This document shows positions 35,737 through 45,016 of a DNA stretch of 60,629 bases, piece by piece (the stretch's first letter is position 1; each line of letters begins with the position of its first letter). The stretch is taken from NCBI GenBank assembly GCA_900556625.1, contig USPQ01000009.1:1-60629 (forward strand), written 5' to 3'. Source of the DNA: an uncultured Bacteroides sp. Lineage in GTDB: Bacteria > Bacteroidota > Bacteroidia > Bacteroidales > Bacteroidaceae. The position numbers were made by a program, and so were the translations under genes. Below the pieces are notes generated by a model. It saw only the letters and a program-made list of their open reading frames with translations. It made no database searches and was not told where the DNA came from.

Positions 35737-36684
35737 TTACTTGCCTGAATGGCTATTTTTGATGTAAGATAAATTTCCTTTATTTACCTCTGTCTGTTCC
35801 TTAAGTCCGAAGCCTTTCAAATAAGTTTGTGTGGTTTTTATGGATTTATGCCCTAATGCCTCACTGATCATTTCGATAGATACGCCCCTATATTTGGCAA
35901 TAGTAGCCCAAGAATGGCGTAATGCGTACGAAGTGACAGGTGATTTTAAATGTAGGACTCTTGCCAGTTCTTTCAAATCGTTATTAAATTTCCGGAGGGC
36001 GGACTGGTATTCCCGATAAGCTCTTTCATCTTTCCGGCTCCTATCCCCGCGAAGAATATCAAACAGGTAGTCGGGACAATTCGGTTGGGGCTCACGCGTA
36101 TTCCAGAGTCGGTTCATCTTCTCCATCGCGCTATCAAGCACTTCCACACACATAATAGTTTTGGTCTTGACACGTTTGTAACGCAGTACATTATTTTCAA
36201 GAGCCGACTTTTCCATATGAGCCAGATCGACGAACGGCATTCCACAGAGCTGAAACATCAGGGAAGCAATGTCCTGTGTACGGCGCAAACGTTCCGATTG
36301 GGGATCTTCATACAGAAGTTTATATAACTCGAAGAGAGGTAACGCCTTCTTTTGCCGGACATCGATCCCTGTATAAGCTTCATGAAACAGAGCAAACACA
36401 TAGGGTGTATTGCCGGCTTTCACGCCACGATTATAGATACTACGAATCATACGCATATACGTAGAAACGGTATTGGGCTTTAAGCCACGCTCACAAAGGT
36501 GCTCCTCGTAAAGCCGCAAACACTCACGAGTAATTTGTCTGAACGACACATTACACGTACCACAAAACTTACTGAACGAAAAAATGGCACTCTGATAAAC
36601 ATGAGCCGTAGAATAACGTCCTTCCTCACGCAAACGACCGATGTAATCATTCGCACATCGGCTAAATCCTTTTTTGTTTTTCAT
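35737..36684 (-). CDS. Tyrosine recombinase beside the inverton (phage integrase SAM-like)
   Basis: 315 residues. An N-terminal SAM-like core-binding domain (about 8-100) is followed by the catalytic domain with TSYALRHSWATIA (Arg II), SEALGHKSIKTTQTYL (His/Gly and the nucleophile Tyr) and a Lys-rich hairpin (RYKRVKTKT). The region of Arg I reads FQLCGMPFVDLAH, where related Bacteroides enzymes, from memory, carry Arg at the Cys position. It is the likely invertase for the adjacent repeats, or a host-encoded recombinase of the same family may act. Confidence 0.88.
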   Translation of the reverse strand: MKNKKGFSRCANDYIGRLREEGRYSTAHVYQSAIFSFSKFCGTCNVSFRQITRECLRLYEEHLCERGLKPNTVSTYMRMIRSIYNRGVKAGNTPYVFALFHEAYTGIDVRQKKALPLFELYKLLYEDPQSERLRRTQDIASLMFQLCGMPFVDLAHMEKSALENNVLRYKRVKTKTIMCVEVLDSAMEKMNRLWNTREPQPNCPDYLFDILRGDRSRKDERAYREYQSALRKFNNDLKELARVLHLKSPVTSYALRHSWATIAKYRGVSIEMISEALGHKSIKTTQTYLKGFGLKEQTEVNKGNLSYIKNSHSGK

Positions 36685-36723
36685 TTACATTACTAATTAA
36701 TTTATGTATTACATCTATATAAT

Positions 36724-36775
36724 AAAAAGTCACCCGGCTTTGCCCATTATCATAACAGAACAAAGTCGGATGACT
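36724..36775 (-). terminator. Rho-independent terminator of manA
   Basis: On the minus strand a 15-bp stem (36761-36775 with 36728-36742; one mismatch, one wobble), a loop of 18 bases and a T run (36724-36728) lie just after the manA stop. Confidence 0.8.
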
Positions 36776-36798
36776 AAATTATGGCGATTAAGTATTAA

Positions 36799-37770
36799 TT
36801 ATACGTATGTTTCCAAAAGTTTCACATTACCTCCTACGGGAGTAATAGTGACATCCTGCGTCGTAGCAGGCAGCAAGATCGATTCTCCCGCATTGACTGT
36901 CAGTTCATTGCCTTCATTATCTTTCATCACACATGATCCCTCCATACAGATAAAGATCACGAATGAGTCGAGTTCCGAATAATCACAACTGATTTCTTCA
37001 GTCATGTCATACAAAGAAGTAGTGAAGTAAGGACAAGCCACCAATTCCACCGGTTCATCCTTCAAAGGTTCGTACTTCGTGCGATAATCATCCAATACCT
37101 CATAGTTGATGGCTTCACGGGCTAAATCAGTGTGAAGCTCACGGGTTTTACCATTCGCATCTTTACGGTTGAAGTCGTAGATACGGTAAGTGATGTCGGA
37201 AGTCTGCTGAATCTCGGCGATGAATGAACCTGCCCCGATACTGTGCACACGTCCGGCAGGAAGAAAGAACACATCACCCGGATGAATCTCGTATTCCTGC
37301 AATACGTCAGTGATCGTATTGTTCAACACACGTTCTTTATATTCTTTCGGAGTAATCTGTTCGGAAAATCCCGAACGCAACCTTGCTCCTTTGTCGGCAT
37401 CTACCACATACCACATTTCTGTTTTACCCATTGAATTATGGCGTTTCTTCGCCAGTTCATCTGTCGGGTGTACCTGGATGGATAAATCCTGTTTAGCGTC
37501 GATAAACTTGATGAGCAACGGAAATTTGTTTCCGAAACGAGCATAGTTCGCTTCTCCCACCAATTCCTCGCGATACCTTCTTACCATATCAGCCAAGGTT
37601 AAACCTTTGTCCGGGCCATTCGCCACAACGGACTCATTGTCTTCAACGCCGGAAATCTCCCAGCTTTCTCCTACTCCCTTCAAGTCAGCGTTCAGATGCT
37701 TGAACGGAATAATTTTGTCGCCCCCCCAAAGCGTCTGCTTCAGAATGGGTTCGAATTTTAATGGATACAT
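36799..37770 (-). CDS. manA: Mannose-6-phosphate isomerase, type I
   Basis: 323 residues of the cupin-type PMI family: the N-terminal PLKFEPILKQTLWGGDKI, zinc-site segments IQVHPTDELAKK and GKTEMWYVVDA, and DVFFLPAGRVHSIGAG. It interconverts fructose 6-phosphate and mannose 6-phosphate and so supplies GDP-mannose/GDP-fucose for glycans. A G7 run codes within LWGGD near the start but is in frame. It is divergent from the galactose genes, with a 7-bp hairpin (37809-37825) between them, and is followed by a terminator. Confidence 0.95.
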   Translation of the reverse strand: MYPLKFEPILKQTLWGGDKIIPFKHLNADLKGVGESWEISGVEDNESVVANGPDKGLTLADMVRRYREELVGEANYARFGNKFPLLIKFIDAKQDLSIQVHPTDELAKKRHNSMGKTEMWYVVDADKGARLRSGFSEQITPKEYKERVLNNTITDVLQEYEIHPGDVFFLPAGRVHSIGAGSFIAEIQQTSDITYRIYDFNRKDANGKTRELHTDLAREAINYEVLDDYRTKYEPLKDEPVELVACPYFTTSLYDMTEEISCDYSELDSFVIFICMEGSCVMKDNEGNELTVNAGESILLPATTQDVTITPVGGNVKLLETYV

Positions 37771-37808
37771 TTTTGTTTTTCTTGTTATAAACTTAGATTA
37801 AATTCGCT

Positions 37809-37837
37809 CGGATTGTTTCAATCCGGGAACAAACATA
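37809..37837 (-). promoter_or_regulatory. Candidate manA promoter -7 box and overlapping hairpin
   Basis: CAAACATA at 37830-37837 reads TATGTTTG on the minus strand, a perfect -7 box. CGGATTG-TTT-CAATCCG (37809-37825) forms a 7-bp hairpin at the predicted transcript start. No good -33 box was found. Confidence 0.4.
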
Positions 37838-37934
37838 CGAAAAATAGTTCAAATTTTAGACTATATTTAATAGGAATATTTGTGAGTAAGAAAGAATTTC
37901 CTTTTATTTGCAGGAAATTTTAATAATACCAGAC

Positions 37935-39032
37935 ATGAATAACACATTCCCAACAGAAGGGAATCTATCAGGGCTCAGCCGGAAAGATTTCCAAAAGGAG
38001 ATAAACAATAAAGAGACTGATTTATTTATCCTCAAAAACAAGAAGGGAATGGAAGTAGCTGTAACAAATTACGGATGCGCCATTCTTTCTATTATGGTAC
38101 CGGATAAAAACGGTAAGTATGCCAACGTGATTCTCGGACACGACAGTATCGACCATGTAATCAACAGTCCCGAACCTTTCCTGAGTACGACTATCGGACG
38201 TTACGGCAACCGCATTGCCAAAGGAAAATTCACCTTGTTCGGCGAAGAACATGAACTCACCATCAACAACGGACCGAACTCCCTGCATGGAGGACCTACC
38301 GGTTTCCACGCCCGCGTATGGGACGCTGTTCAGATTGATGAAGGCACAGTGCAATTCAATTATGTTTCCGCCGACGGCGAAGAGGGGTTCCCCGGTAATC
38401 TGGAAGTAGAAATGACTTACCGCCTGGATGACGAGGTGAATGCTCTGAATATTGAATATCGTGCTACAACGGACAAAGCTACAGTAGTCAATCTGACCAA
38501 TCACGGTTTCTTCAATCTTGCCGGCATAGCCGCTCCCACTCCTACTGTCAACGACCATATCGTTACTATCAACGCTGATTTCTATACACCTATTGACGAA
38601 GTTTCCATCCCTACCGGAGAAATAGCCAAAGTAGAAGGTACACCGATGGATTTCCGTACTCCGCACACCGTAGGCGAACGTATTGATGATAAGTTCCAGC
38701 AATTGGTATTCGGTGCAGGATATGACCATTGCTACGTATTGAACAAGACAGAGAGCGGTTCGCTTGAGTTGGCCGCGACCTGCAAGGATCCGAAAAGCGG
38801 ACGTCTCATGGAAGTATATACAACGGAAGCCGGTGTACAGCTTTATACCGGAAACTGGCTCAACGGATTCGAAGGCGCACACGGTGCTACCTTCCCTGCA
38901 AGAAGCGCTATCTGCTTTGAAGCTCAATGTTTCCCGGATACTCCGAACAAACCTCATTTTCCATCGGCTACCTTGCTACCGGGCGATGAGTACCAACAAA
39001 TCACTATTTACAAATTTTCCGTAGAAGAATAA
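37935..39032 (+). CDS. galM: Aldose 1-epimerase (galactose mutarotase)
   Basis: 365 residues from MNNTFPTEGNLSGLS at 37935; an ATG at 37908 is possible but adds only hydrophobic residues before it. It shows VTNYGCAILSIMVPDKNGKY, GRYGNRIAKGKF, NNGPNSLHGGPTGFHARVW (catalytic His region) and NLTNHGFFNLAG. It converts beta- to alpha-D-galactose for galactokinase. It has no signal peptide, unlike the related araM at 45118. It forms an operon with the transporter and galK. Confidence 0.95.
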   Translation: MNNTFPTEGNLSGLSRKDFQKEINNKETDLFILKNKKGMEVAVTNYGCAILSIMVPDKNGKYANVILGHDSIDHVINSPEPFLSTTIGRYGNRIAKGKFTLFGEEHELTINNGPNSLHGGPTGFHARVWDAVQIDEGTVQFNYVSADGEEGFPGNLEVEMTYRLDDEVNALNIEYRATTDKATVVNLTNHGFFNLAGIAAPTPTVNDHIVTINADFYTPIDEVSIPTGEIAKVEGTPMDFRTPHTVGERIDDKFQQLVFGAGYDHCYVLNKTESGSLELAATCKDPKSGRLMEVYTTEAGVQLYTGNWLNGFEGAHGATFPARSAICFEAQCFPDTPNKPHFPSATLLPGDEYQQITIYKFSVEE

Positions 39033-39081
39033 CAATTAAAAATAACTAACCTAATTTATAAACTAACATTTTTTTTGAACC

Positions 39082-40392
39082 ATGACACAAGAAAAAAAGA
39101 ACGGTAAAATCATTGCAATCATTACGATGATTTTCCTTTTCGGTATGATTTCATTTGTTACTAACCTTGCTGCCCCTATGGGTATCGTGCTAAAAAATCA
39201 GTTCGATGTATCAAACGCATTAGGCATGCTGGGAAACTTCGGAAACTTCATTGCTTATGCAGTAATGGGTATTCCAAGCGGTATACTGCTGCAACGTGTG
39301 GGATATAAGAAAACAGCACTTATCGCAGTGGCTATCGGTTTCATAGGCGTAGGTATTCAATTCTTATCCGGTCATTCAAGCCCGGAAATGGCTTTTGCCG
39401 TTTATCTGATCGGTGCATTCGTTGCAGGTTTCTCCATGTGTCTGCTTAACACGGTCGTAAACCCGATGTTGAACAAACTTGGAGGTGAAGGCAACAAAGG
39501 AAATCAACTTATTCAGGTCGGTGGATCTTTCAACTCTGTAATGGCTACCATTACTCCGATGTTTGTAGGTATCCTTATCGCCGGTTCTATCGAAAAAGCG
39601 ACTATCTCTCAGATATTCCCTGTGATGTATACCGCAATGGCTGTATTTGCTTTTGCATTCTTTGTTCTCCTGTTCGTACATATACCGGAACCCAATGCCG
39701 CTACTTCAACAGAACCTATTGGAAAATTGATGAAAGGCGCTTTGAAATTCCGCCATTTCATCTTAGGAGCTATTGCAATCTTTGTATATGTAGGTATTGA
39801 AGTGGGTGTGCCGGGTACTTTGAATTTGTTCTTGACAGATTCTGTAGAAAAAGGTGGAGCAGGTATAGCGTCTACAATCTCAGGATTCGTAGTAGGAACT
39901 TATTGGTTCTTAATGTTGGTCGGACGTCTGGCCGGTGCTTCACTAGGTGCCAAAGTCTCCAGTAAAGCTATGCTTACATTTACTTCCGGCTTAGGCTTGA
40001 TCTTGGTAATCCTTGCTATCTTCTCATCTACTGAGACATTAGTGAATCTTCCTGTACTTCAACAAAGCGAAACGGGTGGTTTGTCTTTCGGATTTGCCGA
40101 AGTGCCTATTAACGCCATGTATCTAGTTTTAGTCGGACTGTGTACTTCCATTATGTGGGGTGGTATCTTTAACCTTGCAGTAGAAGGACTGGGCAAATAT
40201 CTTGCTGCAGCTTCCGGCTTATTCATGGTATTGGTTTGCGGTGGCGGTATCCTTCCTGTCATTCAGGGTATAGTTGCCGATATCGCAGGTTTCATGCCGA
40301 GCTACTGGGTTATTATCGCCGCTCTTGCTTATCTGCTGTTCTACGGTCTGGTAGGTTGCAAGAATGTAAACAAAGACATTCCTGTGGAATAA
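39082..40392 (+). CDS. Glucose/galactose-type MFS sugar transporter (FucP/GluP-like)
   Basis: 436 residues with 12 predicted transmembrane helices. MIFLFGMISFVTNLAAPMGI is the first helix, and the GVGIQFLSG and FNSVMATITPMF segments are typical of the FHS family. The position between galM and galK indicates galactose (or glucose) uptake across the inner membrane, probably by proton symport. The substrate is inferred from context only. Confidence 0.9.
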   Translation: MTQEKKNGKIIAIITMIFLFGMISFVTNLAAPMGIVLKNQFDVSNALGMLGNFGNFIAYAVMGIPSGILLQRVGYKKTALIAVAIGFIGVGIQFLSGHSSPEMAFAVYLIGAFVAGFSMCLLNTVVNPMLNKLGGEGNKGNQLIQVGGSFNSVMATITPMFVGILIAGSIEKATISQIFPVMYTAMAVFAFAFFVLLFVHIPEPNAATSTEPIGKLMKGALKFRHFILGAIAIFVYVGIEVGVPGTLNLFLTDSVEKGGAGIASTISGFVVGTYWFLMLVGRLAGASLGAKVSSKAMLTFTSGLGLILVILAIFSSTETLVNLPVLQQSETGGLSFGFAEVPINAMYLVLVGLCTSIMWGGIFNLAVEGLGKYLAAASGLFMVLVCGGGILPVIQGIVADIAGFMPSYWVIIAALAYLLFYGLVGCKNVNKDIPVE

Positions 40393-40430
40393 TAATATAC
40401 TAATTTATTCATCTTTAAAATATCAATATC

Positions 40431-41585
40431 ATGGATACAGAATATGTAAGAAGTCGCTTTATCAAACACTTTGACGGAACTACTGGTTTTTTATATGCTT
40501 CTCCGGGCCGTATCAACCTGATCGGTGAGCATACCGACTACAATGGCGGATTCGTTTTTCCGGGTGCAGTAGACAAAGGTATGATTGCAGAAATCAAACC
40601 GAACGGTACTGACAAAGTAAGAGCGTACTCTATCGACTTGAAAGATTATGTAGAATTCGGCTTGAACGAGGAAGATGCTCCCCGTGCAAGTTGGGCAAGA
40701 TATATTTTCGGTGTTTGCCGTGAAATGATCAAACGTGGCGTTGACGTAAAAGGATTCAATACGGCTTTCGCAGGTGATGTGCCTCTGGGTGCAGGTATGT
40801 CTTCTTCGGCTGCTTTGGAAAGTACATACGCTTTCGCATTGAACGAATTGTTCGGTGACAACAAGATAGATAAATTTGAACTGGCTAAGGTCGGTCAGGC
40901 TACAGAGCATAATTATTGTGGCGTGAACTGCGGTATCATGGACCAATTCGCTTCCGTATTCGGTAAAGCCGGCAGCTTGATCCGTCTGGATTGCCGTTCA
41001 TTGGAATATCAGTATTTCCCGTTCCATCCGGAAGGTTACCGTCTGGTGTTGATGGATTCAGTTGTCAAGCACGAATTGGCTTCTTCCGCTTACAACAAGC
41101 GCCGCCAAAGTTGTGAAGCTGCCGTTGCCGCTATCCAGAAGAAACATCCGCACGTAGAATTCCTGCGTGACTGTACGATGGAGATGTTGGAAGAGGCTAA
41201 AGCTGAAATCAGTGCCGAAGACTATATGCGTGCAGAATACGTAATCGAAGAAATCCAACGTGTATTGGACGTTTGCGATGCTTTGGAAAAAGATGATTAC
41301 GAAACTGTAGGTAAGAAGATGTACGAAACTCATCACGGCATGAGCAAGCTGTACGAAGTAAGCTGCGAAGAACTCGACTTCCTGAACGACTGCGCTAAAG
41401 AATACGGTGTAACCGGTTCACGCGTTATGGGTGGCGGTTTCGGTGGTTGTACAATCAACCTTGTCAAGAACGAATTGTATGACAACTTCGTTGAAAAGAC
41501 CAAAGCTGCGTTCAAAGCTAAATTCGGCAGAAGCCCGAAAGTGTACGATGTAGTAATCGGTGACGGTTCTCGCAGATTGGAATAA
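40431..41585 (+). CDS. galK: Galactokinase
   Basis: A 384-residue GHMP kinase: the galactokinase signature GRINLIGEHTDYNGGFVFPG near residues 27-46, the ATP-binding DVPLGAGMSSSAALES near 117-132, NYCGVNCGIMDQFAS and the C-terminal GSRVMGGGFGGCTINLV. It phosphorylates alpha-D-galactose at C1 for the Leloir pathway. It ends 32 bases before a strong terminator. Confidence 0.97.
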   Translation: MDTEYVRSRFIKHFDGTTGFLYASPGRINLIGEHTDYNGGFVFPGAVDKGMIAEIKPNGTDKVRAYSIDLKDYVEFGLNEEDAPRASWARYIFGVCREMIKRGVDVKGFNTAFAGDVPLGAGMSSSAALESTYAFALNELFGDNKIDKFELAKVGQATEHNYCGVNCGIMDQFASVFGKAGSLIRLDCRSLEYQYFPFHPEGYRLVLMDSVVKHELASSAYNKRRQSCEAAVAAIQKKHPHVEFLRDCTMEMLEEAKAEISAEDYMRAEYVIEEIQRVLDVCDALEKDDYETVGKKMYETHHGMSKLYEVSCEELDFLNDCAKEYGVTGSRVMGGGFGGCTINLVKNELYDNFVEKTKAAFKAKFGRSPKVYDVVIGDGSRRLE

Positions 41586-41617
41586 AAGACCATCCGGTTG
41601 TATCAGATAATTATGTA

Positions 41618-41650
41618 GGGCGGCTTTCCGTAATGGAGAGTCGCCCTTTT
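41618..41650 (+). terminator. Rho-independent terminator after galK
   Basis: A 12-bp stem, GGGCGGCTTTCC/GGAGAGTCGCCC (two G-T wobbles), loop GTAAT, followed by TTTT. Confidence 0.88.
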
Positions 41651-41860
41651 ATATACCAAAATCATTTATACAATGATGAAGGAGAAATTATCGGAGAAAA
41701 CCGTTTTTCGATGAAAGGACATGAGTCATCAGGAACTAATAAATTATTTGACTTAGCGGCTTTAGTTATCGGCCAATTGGATTTTGGTTATCCGTTAATT
41801 GTGGATGAACTTGATTCCAAGCTTCATCCGTTACTAACCCAACATATAATTAAAGATTAA
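41633..41860 (+). pseudogene. AAA-family ATPase relic (internal fragment)
   Basis: The open frame runs from within the terminator but is protein-like from ENRFSMKGHESSGTNKLFDL onward; VIGQLDFGYPLIVDELDSKLHPLL carries a Walker B plus the D-E-L-D-x-x-L-H-P segment of the AAA_21/AAA_15 ATPases found in Abi/OLD-like defence proteins. Only about 60 residues remain, without Walker A, and the frame stops after HIIKD. The start codon is artificial. It abuts the truncated GH43 tail-to-tail, so a deletion or insertion joined the two. Confidence 0.75.
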
Positions 41861-42313
41861 AGCACAGAGACAGGCGAATCCGACACAGCCACACCGATTG
41901 ACTTTCCGGGAATCGTCTTATGTTCCACCGTCACATACCAGTAAAACTTACCGTCCCGTTCAATGGACCTGACTTGCCCATGCTTCCCCCTTTGCCCAAC
42001 TGAAATCTTTCGCTTTCAAAGGAACGGGATGCTCCGTCCATGTCTTCAAGTCGGGAGAAGAAAAGACACACCACTCATTGATTAAATAATGCTCATTGGG
42101 AGGGGGACACTCATCGTGTCCGCCATAAATATACACTTTCCCATCATGTACCATAGCAGCGGGATCACCTACATACTTATATTTTATAATGGGGGTTCCA
42201 TTCGCAACAAACGTAGTATCATTCTGCGCCGACAGCCCGGTAAAGGCTGCCAGCACAAATGATAAAACAACTAATCTAACCCCAACCAACCTTGCTTTAT
42301 TAAAACGAATCAT
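41857..42313 (-). pseudogene. GH43 arabinosidase-type protein, frameshifted and 3'-truncated
   Basis: From 42313 an exported protein starts (signal LVVLSFVLAAFTGLSAQ), followed by IKYKYVGDPAAMVHDGKVYIYGGHDE, the first blade of GH43 with its catalytic Asp, and FSSPDLKTWTEH. At about 41967 one extra C shifts the frame; the correct frame continues VIERDGKFYWYVTVEHKTIP and then KSIGVAVSDSP, and stops at 41857. About two thirds of a GH43 is missing. Together with the GH51 upstream it was probably part of an arabinan degradation cluster. Confidence 0.85.
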
Positions 42314-42321
42314 GTTATCCT

Positions 42322-44313
42322 TTATTTCTTCGTAAATTTATAAACAGCGAATGTGTTCGGCTCCAGCTCGGCAGTAAACACGTGGCCCTGAATAGACACG
42401 GGTGTTTCCTTTGGAGTGATGGCAAAAGGCTGTTCAAGCGTATTATCCTTGTCCAAATCAAGTGAGCGAAGCTTGATGCAACGGCCGTCAGATAATACGT
42501 TTTGTTTCTTCAAGCCTTCAAATTTCAACGAAACCGGTTGAGCCGTATCGGAAGTATTGGCTACTTTTACGATAAGCTCATTCTTATTCTTGTCGTACAC
42601 CGCACTGGCGAAAAGCCCGTTCTGTCCTTCAGCTCCCGTCACATTTCTCTTGTTCATGGTAAGCGGAAGAACATTGGTCCCCTTATTATGGGCAAACAAC
42701 TGTTGCACATAGTAGCTTACAGTGCGTACGGAATTCAGATTGTCGAACCAGATCATGTCCGGACGCCATTGCCATCCTTCCACATGAGCGAAAAGCGGAG
42801 CGTATGTAGCCATATGGACAATATCGGCATTACGTTCCAAACCGGTCATAAAGGCAGCCTCGAGCAAGGCTGCGTGGAAATGATTCCATTTCTTACCTTT
42901 ACCGTGACAAGCATATTCGCCGGCAAAAACTTTCGGACCTTTGCGGTCGTAATTATCATAACGCGCACCTTGAGCCAAGAACCAACTTTCAGGGCGATAG
43001 AAATGCTCGTCTACCAAATCAGCTTTCAATCGTTTCATTTCAGGCCACAGATAATCAAATTCTTTTCCTTCGGAATTAGGGCCGGAACTACCTACAATCT
43101 TCATATCCGGATAAGCCTTACGAATAGCCTTTATGAACGGTTCAAGACGTTCCGGATATTCTTTTCCCCATTGCTCGTTACCGATACCGATAAATTTCAG
43201 GTTGAAAGGAGCAGGATGTCCCATATCGGCGCGCACCTTTCCCCATGTAGAGTTCACATCACCATTGGCGAACTCAATCAGATCGAGTGCATCCTGAATA
43301 TAACCGTCCAGATCGCAAACGGCAACGTGCGCTTTCGGATCGTTATTCTGGTATTGGCAGGAAAGACCGCAATTCAAAATAGGAAGCGGTTCGGCACCCA
43401 TTTCTTCCGATAACAGGAAGTATTCATAGAATCCCAATCCGTAACTCTGATAATAATCCGGATAGAAACGATGGGTAAAAGTGTACTGCCAACGGTTCTC
43501 GTTCAAAGGTCGGTTTTCTACCGGACCCACCGATTTCTTCCAGTCATAACGGGTATTCAAATCAGTACCTTCCACAATGCAACCACCGGGAAAACGGAAG
43601 ACTCCCGGATGGATATCTGCCAAAGCCTGTGCCAAGTCCTTGCGAAGTCCGTTTTCATGTCCTTTCCACGTATCGACCGGGAAGAGAGAGATATGCTCCA
43701 GATCCACTGTTCCTTTGGAAGTAAGGAAAATACGAAGTGTCGATTTCGGCTGGGTCATACCCGGCTTCAAGATCAGCTGGTACTTCTTCCATTCTTTCGA
43801 ATCGACTGTCAAGTCAGCGGTGGCAAACGCCTGATGTTCACCCATAGATTTGGTATCCACCAATTCAATCCGCAATGTTTCTTTTCCGTTCCCCTGCGGC
43901 AGACGTGCCCAAACAGAGAAACGATACTCCTCCCCTTTTCGGACACCGATACCGAAGAAGCCTTCGTTATCCAGTCCGGTATGTTTATGGGCATGTCCCG
44001 GATTGGAAAGACGCACATAATGCGGATTCCGTTCAAAAGGACCGTCGTCCATCAAAGTTACTTTACCGTAAGTTTTCCATCCCATCAGGTTCTGCGGAAA
44101 CTCAAACGAGCGGTTCTTCACCAGTTCGGCGTACAAGCCACCGTCGGCCGCATAGTTGATATCCTCAAAAAAAAGTCCGTACATGGTAGGCTGGATTTCC
44201 GCTCCCAGTTTCTTTGTCTGTATCACCATTTCATTGGTTTGCGCATGAAGTGCCATTCCGGCAGATAAGGCCACTACAGCCAATAAATTTGTGTATCTTC
44301 TCATGGTTTTCAA
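42322..44313 (-). CDS. GH51 alpha-L-arabinofuranosidase (exported)
   Basis: 663 residues; signal peptide NLLAVVALSAGMALHAQ; N-terminal jelly-roll CBM-like region (about 70-220), then the GH51 barrel with GIGNEQWGKEY (acid/base Glu about 380) and VFAGEYACHG (nucleophile Glu about 466), and a C-terminal beta domain. It releases terminal arabinofuranose from arabinan or arabino-oligosaccharides in the periplasm. It appears intact, between two broken GH43 genes. It was probably transcribed from the lost upstream part, so its expression is uncertain. Confidence 0.94.
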   Translation of the reverse strand: MKTMRRYTNLLAVVALSAGMALHAQTNEMVIQTKKLGAEIQPTMYGLFFEDINYAADGGLYAELVKNRSFEFPQNLMGWKTYGKVTLMDDGPFERNPHYVRLSNPGHAHKHTGLDNEGFFGIGVRKGEEYRFSVWARLPQGNGKETLRIELVDTKSMGEHQAFATADLTVDSKEWKKYQLILKPGMTQPKSTLRIFLTSKGTVDLEHISLFPVDTWKGHENGLRKDLAQALADIHPGVFRFPGGCIVEGTDLNTRYDWKKSVGPVENRPLNENRWQYTFTHRFYPDYYQSYGLGFYEYFLLSEEMGAEPLPILNCGLSCQYQNNDPKAHVAVCDLDGYIQDALDLIEFANGDVNSTWGKVRADMGHPAPFNLKFIGIGNEQWGKEYPERLEPFIKAIRKAYPDMKIVGSSGPNSEGKEFDYLWPEMKRLKADLVDEHFYRPESWFLAQGARYDNYDRKGPKVFAGEYACHGKGKKWNHFHAALLEAAFMTGLERNADIVHMATYAPLFAHVEGWQWRPDMIWFDNLNSVRTVSYYVQQLFAHNKGTNVLPLTMNKRNVTGAEGQNGLFASAVYDKNKNELIVKVANTSDTAQPVSLKFEGLKKQNVLSDGRCIKLRSLDLDKDNTLEQPFAITPKETPVSIQGHVFTAELEPNTFAVYKFTKK

Positions 44314-44328
44314 TAAAAAATTATATAG

Positions 44329-44846
44329 TTATTCTATTCTTTTTCCCCAGACAGAACGTCCCCGACTATCGAGTCCGGTAAAGAGAATGGTTTCCGTCTC
44401 ATTCTCCCAGTCGTGTCCTGCAAAGATAATCAGATTTTCTATCTTCTCCGTACCCAAATCAAGCATTAACAGATAATTTTCGGTCAAAAAAGGCCACTTC
44501 CCGCTTGCAAGGACAAACTTTCCCTCCACATCAACCATTTCACCGTTGCAAGTACCGTCTTTTAATAAATGGAAGCGGGAAGAATCTGTCCGGCTTCCAA
44601 CTGACGCTCATATCTCGGCTCCTGTACCCGTATGATCTCCCACTCCCCTGCCAGATCGGCTTCGGTGAAACGGCGTGACGGTGTACCTGCATACCTTTCG
44701 GGAGAAACGACCGGCCAACCTTCCGGAGTAAAGGACAACTGGCGTAAATGCAGCGCCATCAACTGATTCTGCGGAGAGAGGCGTCCCTGATGTGCCAGAT
44801 AGTAATTTCCTTCCCCATCGGAGATCAGTGTATTTGTTCATCAATC
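44329..44846 (-). pseudogene. GH43 endo-arabinanase-like, C-terminal fragment with frameshift
   Basis: The minus strand from 44846 reads TLISDGEGNYYLAHQGRLSP and MALHLRQLSFTPEGWPVVSP, the end of a GH43 arabinanase propeller, then an additional C-terminal beta domain (GH43_C-like, GEWEIIRVQEPRYERQLEAG). A frameshift near 44565 (…PASI / LLKDGTCNGEMV…) splits it; the rest ends at 44329 with GRSVWGKRIE. The N-terminal catalytic half is missing. It sits 15 bases before the GH51 gene, so the three were an operon. Confidence 0.8.
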
Positions 44847-45016
44847 ATGGTACAAAAATACGCCCCGTTACACTAATCACAGGTGGACATACGAACACAT
44901 AGACCGATATACATTCGCAACCGAATATTTTTCCTTCATCAGAAAAATATTTTTTTTATATCCGCCCTTTTATATATAATAATAAGGTATAACAATAAGT
45001 GCATTTTTTACGTTTT

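Noticed and set aside
37720..37735. C7 run near the start of manA as another slippage switch
   Set aside because: The gene is in frame (L-W-G-G-D-K), the tract is short and manA is a housekeeping gene.
42502..44268. Long plus-strand frames opposite the GH51 gene
   Set aside because: The minus strand encodes a complete GH51 with signal peptide and both catalytic Glu; the other frames are shadows.
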